DNA of 64,000 bases, from contig JAIYBW010000002.1 in assembly GCA_027488375.1 (NCBI GenBank), forward strand, positions 434,001-498,000, in the 5' to 3' direction. The DNA is from Pseudomonadota bacterium (GTDB lineage Bacteria > Bdellovibrionota > Bacteriovoracia > Bacteriovoracales > Bacteriovoracaceae). The translations under genes were made by a program, and so were the position numbers. How positions within the stretch are numbered: the stretch's first letter is position 1; every line of letters starts with the position of its first letter. This document shows positions 42,513-49,764 of the stretch, one piece after another. The notes under the pieces were generated by a model. The model was not told the origin of the DNA and searched no databases. It saw nothing but the letters and a program-made list of their open reading frames with translations.

Positions 42513-44104
42513 ACTCCGGACTTTCCATAATTAGGAAGAACTCGGGCAGAAGGATCTGCCACATTACAGTTGCTCCATTCTTTATTTGGCATCCAAAAAT
42601 CTTTAATCAGTTTCCCCTGACCTTTAAAATGTTTTTCAAAAATATCTCGATAGAGAAGAGATTCCTTTGTAAAAGGAGTTCCATGTGGATATTTTTCAGA
42701 TGCTTTTTTCACGGCTTCTTCTGAATAAAGACCTTCGGCATATTCTTTAAGATAATCCACCATCGAGTGGCCAACGGCATCTGAGAAGGCAGCCTTTTCT
42801 CGCCATAAAATGGAGTCTGGAAGCAATTTCGTTCCTTCAAAGGCTTTACGTAAAATCCATTTACCCATTCCAGTTGTATTCATTTTAAACTCAGGATGAA
42901 TCTCCATCACTGTTCGTACAAAATCTAAATCTCCAAATGGCACTCTTGCTTCAAGTGAGTTCGCCGCAATCGATCGATCGGCCCGCAGAACATCGTACAT
43001 GTATAGCTCATCCACTCTTTTCTTTGCTTCTTGTTGAAAGGCATCTGCTGAAGGAGCAAAGTCAGTGTACTTATATCCAAAAACTTCATCAGAGATTTCA
43101 CCAGTTAGAACGACTTTGATATTTGTTTTTTCGCGAATGTATTTACAAACAAGATACATCCCAATCGAAGCCCTTACAGTTGTGATATCCCAAGTTTCTA
43201 GATGCCAAATAAGATTATCTAAAACTCCAAGTGTTTGCTCTTTATTAAAATAAACTTCATGGTGATTTGATTTTATATATTCAGCGACGGTGCGAGCATA
43301 ATAAATATCAATTGGATTGTGATCTAGTCCAACCGAGAAAGTCGTTATCGGTTTTTTAAGAATATCATGGGCAATGCCACAAACAAGACTTGAATCAAGT
43401 CCACCCGATAGAAGAAATCCGACGGGAACATCGGCGACAAGCCTCTTTCTTACTCCTTCAATGAGTTTCTCTCTAATATCTTTTAAGTGTTGATCGATAG
43501 TTTTAGGAGAAAATTGAATCACTGTCGTAAGATCAATATATGATTTGAAATTCTCTCCATCATAAAAGTGCCCTGGAGGGAAAGCTTCAACTGTTTCACA
43601 AAAAGGTGTTAGTATTTTTGCTTCAGAAGCAAACATCATTTTTCCTTCTGATGTTTTTCCCCAGAATAGTGGACGAATACCAATCGGGTCTCTTCCTGCG
43701 AGGAGCTTCTTTTTTTCTTGATCCCAAATGACGAGAGCAAATTCCGCATCAAGCTGCTGGCATAAACGCTCAATCCCTAGTTCTTTATACATAGGAACGA
43801 GAACTTCACAGTCTGAATGAGACTTAAAGACGTGAGACTTCTCATATATTTTTTTGAGTTCTTCGTAATTATAGATTTCACCGTTACATTCAATGACATG
43901 ACCGGTCTGATCATCTACAAAAGGTTGATGCCCTTTCTGAGTTGGATCCATAATAGCGAGTCTGTGAAAACCGAATGTGGCCCGACCTCCATCAATTTTC
44001 ATGATCTCTGAATCATCAGGGCCTCGATGCTTGAGTTGGGAGAAGACTTCTTCAAAGTTTTTCAATTGAGTTGTATCACCAAGAGAAGCAAAGAGTCCGC
44101 ACAT
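42509..44104 (-). CDS. asnB: Asparagine synthetase B (glutamine-hydrolysing)
   Basis: 531 residues. Cys2 in MCGLFASLGD is the Ntn glutaminase nucleophile; HRLAIMDPTQKGHQPF and CNGEIYNYEEL are glutaminase motifs, and FLLSGGLDSSLVCGIA is the ATP PP-loop. Length slightly below the E. coli enzyme. Makes asparagine from aspartate, glutamine and ATP in the cytosol. Confidence 0.97.
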   Translation of the reverse strand: MCGLFASLGDTTQLKNFEEVFSQLKHRGPDDSEIMKIDGGRATFGFHRLAIMDPTQKGHQPFVDDQTGHVIECNGEIYNYEELKKIYEKSHVFKSHSDCEVLVPMYKELGIERLCQQLDAEFALVIWDQEKKKLLAGRDPIGIRPLFWGKTSEGKMMFASEAKILTPFCETVEAFPPGHFYDGENFKSYIDLTTVIQFSPKTIDQHLKDIREKLIEGVRKRLVADVPVGFLLSGGLDSSLVCGIAHDILKKPITTFSVGLDHNPIDIYYARTVAEYIKSNHHEVYFNKEQTLGVLDNLIWHLETWDITTVRASIGMYLVCKYIREKTNIKVVLTGEISDEVFGYKYTDFAPSADAFQQEAKKRVDELYMYDVLRADRSIAANSLEARVPFGDLDFVRTVMEIHPEFKMNTTGMGKWILRKAFEGTKLLPDSILWREKAAFSDAVGHSMVDYLKEYAEGLYSEEAVKKASEKYPHGTPFTKESLLYRDIFEKHFKGQGKLIKDFWMPNKEWSNCNVADPSARVLPNYGKSGV

Positions 44105-44201
44105 AATGATCCTGGGCTTCGAGGAGAAATTCCTGACAAAAGCCTAAGATATTTTAACTTGAAATAGGGCATGGACTTTAGCAGGGGCCAAATTTGCCTA
44201 G

Positions 44202-44522
44202 CTAGGTTCCAAAAATTTTGAATTTAACTAAATCACCTTGGGCCAGACGACGGGCCTCTTGACGGGCCATTTCAAGTTGCACAGGACGATGAGCTATTTT
44301 AGAGACCTTTATAAGTTTTCCTACGTATTCTTGAGTCCAAACATTCATAATTCTCACAGTCACCACATAACTATTAGAGGATGACTGATAGGCATATTCT
44401 TCTAGGGCCACATATTGTCCGGCCTTAGAAACACCTAGAGTTTCGATTCGACTATGCTCTCGAGAAAAGGCCTCTGAAAGAGATAGGCAGCTCAGAATTA
44501 AAACAAAAAGTATTTTACTCAT
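44202..44522 (-). CDS. Small secreted protein, possibly DUF2259-like
   Basis: 106 residues from ATG 44522 (GAGG ribosome site; the frame opens at 44531). Signal peptide MSKILFVLILSCLSLSEAFS, then LGVSKAGQYVALEEYAYQSSSNSYVVTVRIMNVWTQEYV, reminiscent of the N-terminal part of DUF2259 secreted proteins. Family link is tentative. Divergent from apt across a region with strong inverted repeats. Confidence 0.65.
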   Translation of the reverse strand: MSKILFVLILSCLSLSEAFSREHSRIETLGVSKAGQYVALEEYAYQSSSNSYVVTVRIMNVWTQEYVGKLIKVSKIAHRPVQLEMARQEARRLAQGDLVKFKIFGT

Positions 44523-44583
44523 AATCGGCACCTCATCGCTTTAATGAGCAAGGTTGGGGCCATTTATATATCGACTTTTCAAC

Positions 44584-44635
44584 CCTTTAGATTGATTTAA
44601 CTGTCAATCTAAAGGCCAGTGACTAATTCCTGGCC
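44584..44635. repeat. Two inverted repeats between the divergent secreted-protein gene and apt
   Basis: CCTTTAGATTGA, loop TTTAACTG, TCAATCTAAAGG (44584-44615, perfect 12-bp arms), and overlapping it GGCCAG-N10-CTGGCC (44614-44635). The minus-strand TTGACA lies inside the first, so an operator over a promoter is plausible. Confidence 0.6.
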
Positions 44636-44703
44636 ATGGCCCTTCAAATTTTAGCTCGTCCTTGATAGGGTCTCGGTTCATCTCAAATACACAAGGAAGC
44701 CTT

Positions 44704-45204
44704 ATGCATTCATTTGAAAGCCATATCAGAAATGTTCCTGATTTTCCTAAACCAGGTATTCTGTTTAAAGATATTACGCCTCTGCTCCAAGAGCGTTTTC
44801 ATGAAGTCATTGAATCTATGGCGAGCACCATTAAATGGGATGAAATTGATTATGTGGTAGGGATTGAATCACGAGGCTTCATTTTAGGGGCGGCCATGGC
44901 CACTCTTAAAGGCAAGGGCTTCATTCCAGTCAGAAAGAAAGGCAAGCTCCCTCCCCCAATTATTGCTGAAAGCTACACCTTGGAATACGGCACGGATACC
45001 CTTGAGATGATTGTGAACCAAATTCCAGGTCGAGTTGTTCTTGTTGACGATGTTTTGGCCACTGGGGGAACACTCAAGGCCGTCATGAACCTCTGCCAAA
45101 AGAACCAATTTGAAGTAAAGGCCCTTTCACTTCTCATTAACCTGACTTTTTTAAATAAGTTTATCGAAGAGGGTCATCCGGTTCATTCCGTTCTCAATTA
45201 CTAA
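44704..45204 (+). CDS. apt: Adenine phosphoribosyltransferase
   Basis: 166 residues from ATG 44704 (AAGGAAG upstream; an in-frame TTG lies at 44662). IRNVPDFPKPGILFKDITPLL is the Apt N-terminus, VVGIESRGFILGAAMA and VVLVDDVLATGGTLKAV the catalytic and PRPP loops. Salvages adenine to AMP. Normal length. Confidence 0.97.
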   Translation: MHSFESHIRNVPDFPKPGILFKDITPLLQERFHEVIESMASTIKWDEIDYVVGIESRGFILGAAMATLKGKGFIPVRKKGKLPPPIIAESYTLEYGTDTLEMIVNQIPGRVVLVDDVLATGGTLKAVMNLCQKNQFEVKALSLLINLTFLNKFIEEGHPVHSVLNY

Positions 45205-45243
45205 TCACTTTTAATCGGCCCAAAATCGATTACACTTTTAGAC

Positions 45244-46503
45244 ATGTGGATTATTTTGGGTCTTCTCCTTACTTTACCTAGTTTTGCGCTTGAATCTTTT
45301 GAGCGCTTAAAAAATGTTAAAATTTTAAAAGTCTTAGATAAGAATATTATTTTTATCAATCGAGGCCTGGAAGATGGCATTCAAATTCACGATCATGCCA
45401 AGCTCTCTCAAGAAGAAGAAGGCTATTCGGCACGAGCGATTTGTCTCAAGGCCAAAGCGAGTGAATCTTATTGGAAACTTTATCGAATTCCATACTCCGA
45501 AACCATATCAAAAGATTTGAGTTACACACTGGTTGGAATGGGTGATCAAGAAATTCCTTCTCCAGAAGCAAAACTTAGGCATCAAATTTCAAAACTAGGC
45601 GATGAAAGTCCTGAAAAAAAATCCGAAACAGGTCCAGACCCTTTTAGTATTAAAGGCGATCTCCCAGATAAATTAACAGAAAGAGATTTGATTGAAACAG
45701 TTGGTCCTGAGCAAAGAAAACTTTTTGTAGAGCAGGCCCTTAATCAAGATCAAATGAAAAGAGATCTAAAAGATTTTCGAGTCTCTCTTTATGCTTCTCC
45801 CTTCAGCCGACAATCTATAAATAATGGTCAAAGTTATCGCTTAGGGGCCAGGGCGGGCAACGTTGCTTCCAAGTATCGCTTAAGTGGACAATTTGAAGCT
45901 CAAGAAACTCAGCTTACAGACCCACTGACAAAGGAAAAAGTTTCTACAAAAACTCATCAAGGGCAAGCCCAATTTGTCATCCATCGCTTGAGTGAGTCTC
46001 TTTCATCACTAAGTCTTATCAACTATAACTCTCAATATTTCACAGAATTGGGCACACCCAAATCTCACTGGCAGATTGGAGTCCTGGGTTTTACGTGGCA
46101 CCTTTTTGAAAACAAAACCTGGGAGTACTTTGATCTGAGTTACATTCCTCTTTATGACATCCGGACCACAGAATTATTTTCACCATCAGGAAATAAATTA
46201 TCCGATAAAAAAAATGGTCTTCGTCATGGTTTTCGTCTGGGTGTAAAGAATCGATTAAATGAGCTCGTGGCCTTTGAAAACCTCCTTTGGGTAAGACCTT
46301 ACCAAGAGCTCTCGTCTTGGGAGTTGGATTCAGGTAATCTCAATCTTGTGAATGATTTAAAACTGATTTTTAATCTTTCTGGGAATCTCTTCTTTGATTA
46401 CAATCTGATTTATCAGTATGACAAACTTTGGAAAACTCAAAGTGGTCTTCCTGCCTCTAACACCATTAACTCAGTTAATTTAAGATACGATTTTGATCTT
46501 TAA
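45244..46503 (+). CDS. Exported protein with barrel-like C-terminal half
   Basis: 419 residues; signal peptide MWIILGLLLTLPSFA. The N-terminal part (about 20-110) is a small domain with KNIIFINRGLEDGIQIHDHAKLS, resembling the FlgT/CsgG-type secretion domain. After an acidic linker the last 250 residues alternate in short aromatic-rich strands (SLSLINYNSQYF, WEYFDLSYIPLYD) and end with VNLRYDFDL, as in outer-membrane barrels. Unknown function. Convergent overlap with tlyA. Confidence 0.7.
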   Translation: MWIILGLLLTLPSFALESFERLKNVKILKVLDKNIIFINRGLEDGIQIHDHAKLSQEEEGYSARAICLKAKASESYWKLYRIPYSETISKDLSYTLVGMGDQEIPSPEAKLRHQISKLGDESPEKKSETGPDPFSIKGDLPDKLTERDLIETVGPEQRKLFVEQALNQDQMKRDLKDFRVSLYASPFSRQSINNGQSYRLGARAGNVASKYRLSGQFEAQETQLTDPLTKEKVSTKTHQGQAQFVIHRLSESLSSLSLINYNSQYFTELGTPKSHWQIGVLGFTWHLFENKTWEYFDLSYIPLYDIRTTELFSPSGNKLSDKKNGLRHGFRLGVKNRLNELVAFENLLWVRPYQELSSWELDSGNLNLVNDLKLIFNLSGNLFFDYNLIYQYDKLWKTQSGLPASNTINSVNLRYDFDL

Positions 46504-47222
46504 AGACGAGTGAGCCAAATAAGAAATTCCTGATTTCCATTTTTTCCCTCAATGGGTGAGATGATAGTTTGGTGATGTTTCCAACCGTGAGTTTCTGAAA
46601 ACTGAATGACTTCATTTAAAATCTGATCTCTAATTTTTTGATCCTTCACCACACCATCTTTCGGAAGTCTTTCTAGCCCCGCTTCAAACTGGGGCTTTAC
46701 GAGGGCGATCAGAAAAGCCCCTTCCTTCATAAGGCCATGTATCGATTCCAAGACTTTCGTCATAGAAATAAAAGAAAGATCCATCACAGCTCCCTCTATT
46801 AAATCAGGCAGTGTTTTAAGATCTTTAATATTAGTCCCCTCAAGGTTAATCACTCTAGGATCCTCTTGAAGCTTTTTAGCGAGTTGATCATGACCGACAT
46901 CAATCGCAAAAACTTTTTTTGCCCCTTTCTGAAGTAAGACTTCGGTAAAGCCACCTGTGCTCGCCCCAACATCCATGAGAGTGAGGTCTTTCACTTCAAT
47001 GGGAAAAACTTCTAAGGCCTTTTCTAATTTAAAGGCACCTCGTCCTACGAAGAGAGGTGATTTGATTTCAATATGATCTTCGGAGCTGATAAGTTCAGAG
47101 GCTTTGAGCAAGACATTTCCATTCACCAGCACATCACCTTTTTCAATAAGGCTTTTGGCCTGCGAGCGAGAAGCGACGAGTTTTAAATCAGCAAGAATTT
47201 TATCGGCCCGATCTTTTAACAT
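46500..47222 (-). CDS. tlyA: TlyA-family rRNA 2'-O-methyltransferase
   Basis: 240 residues. An S4 RNA-binding domain (RADKILADLKLVASRSQAKSLIEKGDVLVNG) followed by an FtsJ-type methyltransferase with LMDVGASTGGFTEVLLQKGAKKVFAIDVG. TlyA proteins methylate 16S/23S rRNA. Overlaps dapF by 7 bp, so the two are probably co-translated. Confidence 0.93.
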   Translation of the reverse strand: MLKDRADKILADLKLVASRSQAKSLIEKGDVLVNGNVLLKASELISSEDHIEIKSPLFVGRGAFKLEKALEVFPIEVKDLTLMDVGASTGGFTEVLLQKGAKKVFAIDVGHDQLAKKLQEDPRVINLEGTNIKDLKTLPDLIEGAVMDLSFISMTKVLESIHGLMKEGAFLIALVKPQFEAGLERLPKDGVVKDQKIRDQILNEVIQFSETHGWKHHQTIISPIEGKNGNQEFLIWLTRL

Positions 47223-47995
47223 TCAATCTCACCTTCAAAACATTTAAAGACTTCACCCGAATACAAAACTTTTTCACCCAAAGAGACTAATTGCTGTCCT
47301 CCTTTAGTTTGTAAGTGAATTTCTTTCTTCCATCCCAGCCATTGAGAAAGCGCAAGGGCCGTGGCCGTAAGACCAGTGCCACAAGAGAATGTTTCATCCT
47401 CAACTCCGCGCTCATAAGTACGGGCATAGGCCAATTGTGAGTCTTGATTTAAAACCTCTACAAATGTGACATTTGTTCCTCGAGGAAATAAGGAATGATA
47501 GCGGTAGAAGGGTCCAACTTTTTTAACATCTATTTTTAAAGCTTCAGTGACTAAAAAAACCAAATGAGGAACACCTGTGTTCACATAAAAAGATTGCGGA
47601 TAGTCTTTAAAGACGGAGAGGTCATAAATATTTTTATCCTTAATCTCAGACATCTCTATTGCAAAGCTCTTACCCTGTCTAAAAACCGGATAGATGGCAT
47701 TCATGGTTTCAATCATGTAAGAATCTTTTTTATGAACTTGGAGATGATCAAAATAAGTGGCGAGGCAGCGAAGACCATTCCCACACATTTCAGCCTCAGA
47801 TCCATCGGCATTAAAAATTCTCATCCGTGCATCGGCCTTCTCTGAAGTTTCTAGCACCATGACACCATCGGCACCGATACCAAAGTTTCGATGACAAATT
47901 TTCTGGATAAGTTGAGAAGTTAAATTAACTTTTCCCTGAAAAATGACAAAATCGTTTCCATTCCCAGAATATTTCACAAAATTAAGCTTGTTCAT
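47216..47995 (-). CDS. dapF: Diaminopimelate epimerase
   Basis: 259 residues. Both catalytic cysteines are present: EMCGNGLRCLATY and FSCGTGLTATALAL. NFVKYSGNGNDFVIF is the N-terminal motif. Produces meso-diaminopimelate for peptidoglycan and lysine synthesis. Confidence 0.97.
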   Translation of the reverse strand: MNKLNFVKYSGNGNDFVIFQGKVNLTSQLIQKICHRNFGIGADGVMVLETSEKADARMRIFNADGSEAEMCGNGLRCLATYFDHLQVHKKDSYMIETMNAIYPVFRQGKSFAIEMSEIKDKNIYDLSVFKDYPQSFYVNTGVPHLVFLVTEALKIDVKKVGPFYRYHSLFPRGTNVTFVEVLNQDSQLAYARTYERGVEDETFSCGTGLTATALALSQWLGWKKEIHLQTKGGQQLVSLGEKVLYSGEVFKCFEGEIEC

Positions 47996-48050
47996 GATCC
48001 AAGTATAAGAATTCTAAGGGCCCGCGTCAAAACTTTAGCGAGAGAGCTTA

Positions 48051-48079
48051 TTGGCAGAAAGCTCGAGTTCAAGTAAATT
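48051..48079 (+). promoter_or_regulatory. tRNA promoter
   Basis: TTGGCA, 17 bases, TAAATT, placing the start a few bases before the tRNA at 48094. Confidence 0.6.
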
Positions 48080-48093
48080 AATTATTCTTTTGT

Positions 48094-48170
48094 GGGACTA
48101 TAGCTCAATTGGTTAGAGCTCCCGGCTCATAACCGGGTGGCTACAGGTTCAAGTCCTGTTAGTCCCACCA
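48094..48170 (+). tRNA. tRNA with CAT anticodon (Met elongator or Ile2)
   Basis: 77 bases including encoded CCA. The acceptor stem GGGACTA pairs with TAGTCCC; the anticodon stem CCCGG/CCGGG holds loop CTCATAA with CAT at 48128-48130; the T arm is ACAGG-TTCAAGT-CCTGT. It lacks the initiator features (three consecutive GC pairs GGG/CCC in the anticodon stem, C1-A72 mismatch). A CAT anticodon can also be the TilS-modified tRNA-Ile2; the GGCTCATAACC context resembles tRNA-Ile2 of several bacteria. Confidence 0.97.
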
Positions 48171-48272
48171 CTCCTACTACTAATACATTCATTTACCGCA
48201 CAGTTGCTTTAAAGTATCTCTATCCTTTTTCAAGAACCCCCTGGAACAATTTTTTTTCAAAATCACCAAAAA

Positions 48273-48287
48273 TGAAAACTATTATCA
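48273..48287 (+). promoter_or_regulatory. Fur-box-like site
   Basis: TGAAAAC-T-ATTATCA: the right half matches the 7-1-7 Fur consensus fully and the left half at 5 of 7. It lies about 45 bases before the secreted-protein gene at 48333. Low confidence in an AT-rich region. Confidence 0.25.
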
Positions 48288-48332
48288 TTTCATAGACATA
48301 ATCATTTCAAACTTTTAAACGAAGGATTTTTC

Positions 48333-48899
48333 ATGAAAAAATTATTATTTGCGGCCCTTGCCTTAGCATCAGTATCTGCTTTTTCGGCCGATGTATTAAA
48401 GTCAATGTCAAAAGGTGCTTTAAGAACTGGAACAGTCGCTCAGGGATCTTATGAGTTCCTTAAAGTAGAGTACAAAGAACGTGATGGATTTCAACCACGA
48501 TCAAATAGAAAAGTGATTGCTTCTATATCAGGTTTATCACAGAAAAAAGATCCACGATTTTCTCAAAATGTCGGGCAGCCAGGTTCTGAGAATATGGGCC
48601 GCGCAACAGACATCAAGACAAATTTATCCGTTAAAATAACAGATGGTAGTGATACGTATGGTTGCTTGTTATCTTCAAGAGCATTAGATGATGGAATGGA
48701 TCCTATTGGCTACAATGATACTGAATTAGGATGTCGCGTAGTAGAGGGCAATCGCACGACAAGGATTACACTAAAAGACTACAGCGAGAATAGAGTTGAT
48801 GGAGCAAAAACTTTTTATGAACTCATTGTTGAGTCACAAACAGATGGTCTTTTTTTAAAGAAAAGAAAATACTTTGAAGCTGAGATTGAAGCAAAATAA
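48333..48899 (+). CDS. Secreted protein of unknown function
   Basis: 188 residues. A clean signal peptide (MKKLLFAALALASVSAFSAD), then a polar beta-rich domain with two cysteines (YGCLLSS, LGCRVVEG) likely in one disulfide. The mature part has no recognisable motif. GAAGGA ribosome site. A long palindromic terminator follows. Confidence 0.78.
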   Translation: MKKLLFAALALASVSAFSADVLKSMSKGALRTGTVAQGSYEFLKVEYKERDGFQPRSNRKVIASISGLSQKKDPRFSQNVGQPGSENMGRATDIKTNLSVKITDGSDTYGCLLSSRALDDGMDPIGYNDTELGCRVVEGNRTTRITLKDYSENRVDGAKTFYELIVESQTDGLFLKKRKYFEAEIEAK

Positions 48900-48952
48900 T
48901 GCCGTAATATTTTAATGAATATGCTTCGAATGAGCTAGAGTTTAAGCAGGGC

Positions 48953-48985
48953 AACTTGAGGTCACAAATTGTGACCTCAAGTTTT
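48953..48985 (+). terminator. 31-bp perfect palindrome, probable terminator
   Basis: Arms of 15 bases (AACTTGAGGTCACAA and TTGTGACCTCAAGTT) around one central A, followed by TTTT. It lies 54 bases after the stop. Its perfect symmetry would also suit an operator. Confidence 0.7.
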
Positions 48986-49193
48986 AATATTTTATCGCGA
49001 ATTGTTCTTAAACCTATTATTTTTGGATCCTTAGGATGATCTGGCGAAGTTGTACGGGGTGGAGAGAAATATTGACTGAAGCAGCTCAACCAATCATCCC
49101 TTTATTTGATTTTTCTGATATCAACCAATCTTTTTATCGATTTTTTAATGATTCTTAACCATGGTAAAAAAGCCCTCAATCCAAGGGGGACCT
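48986..49193. other. Intergenic region, nothing recognised
   Basis: AT-rich spacer between two secreted-protein genes. Apart from the palindrome before it and the GGGGGACCT ribosome site at its end I see no clear element. Confidence 0.5.
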
Positions 49194-49718
49194 ATGCGAA
49201 TTTTATTTCTTATCTCCTTATTCATATCCTATGAGCTCATGGCCTCAGAACTCGTCCAAACTGGTCCTTGGCTCCGCTCTCGACGTTCAGATTACAGGTA
49301 TGTGACAACTTATAAGATTCATAAAATTAAACGTCCTCTAACGTCCTTTCCTTGGATTGAAGAAGATTGCCATGACGTCGGAAACCGCTTTGCCAATTGG
49401 TCAAAGTCGATGGCCTACGAAATTGTTTATTCAGGGAACGTTAGCTTCAATTTGCTCGGTTTTTTAGATCTAGAATTTGGAAAAGAGAAGGCGAAAACGA
49501 TTGAGTTTACTTTCCAGCGTTGGGTCACTCCTACTCTAGGTTTAAAGGCCAGGCACATCCTGCATGAAGAATTTGAAATTTGGGAAGGTGAAACCCTTAA
49601 GGAATATCAATCAGGAAGTGATCTCATTACAAAAAATAAACCTACATCCTTTCGTTTAGAAAAGATGAATTATGGTATTTCAGTAGTGAGAGAAGTATTA
49701 GAGGTGTGCCCAGAATGA
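49194..49718 (+). CDS. Secreted protein of unknown function
   Basis: 174 residues from ATG 49194 (AAGGGGGA ribosome site; the frame opens at 49161). Signal peptide MRILFLISLFISYELMASE. The mature part is soluble with cysteines at EEDCHDVG and the terminal VCPE, which may pair. No family recognised. Convergent with the multihaem gene. Confidence 0.7.
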   Translation: MRILFLISLFISYELMASELVQTGPWLRSRRSDYRYVTTYKIHKIKRPLTSFPWIEEDCHDVGNRFANWSKSMAYEIVYSGNVSFNLLGFLDLEFGKEKAKTIEFTFQRWVTPTLGLKARHILHEEFEIWEGETLKEYQSGSDLITKNKPTSFRLEKMNYGISVVREVLEVCPE

Positions 49719-49764
49719 GTAAGGGATAGTTTTAATCCCAAAAAATAAATTGTCTCAGTCTCAT

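Noticed and set aside
48823-49089. Minus-strand frame crossing the end of the secreted-protein gene
   Set aside because: No ribosome site or signal peptide, low-complexity translation.
49724-49742. GGGAT-N7-ATCCC stem between two convergent genes as a terminator
   Set aside because: It is followed by A rather than T on the plus strand and preceded by the T-run on the minus strand, so it does not fit either direction well.
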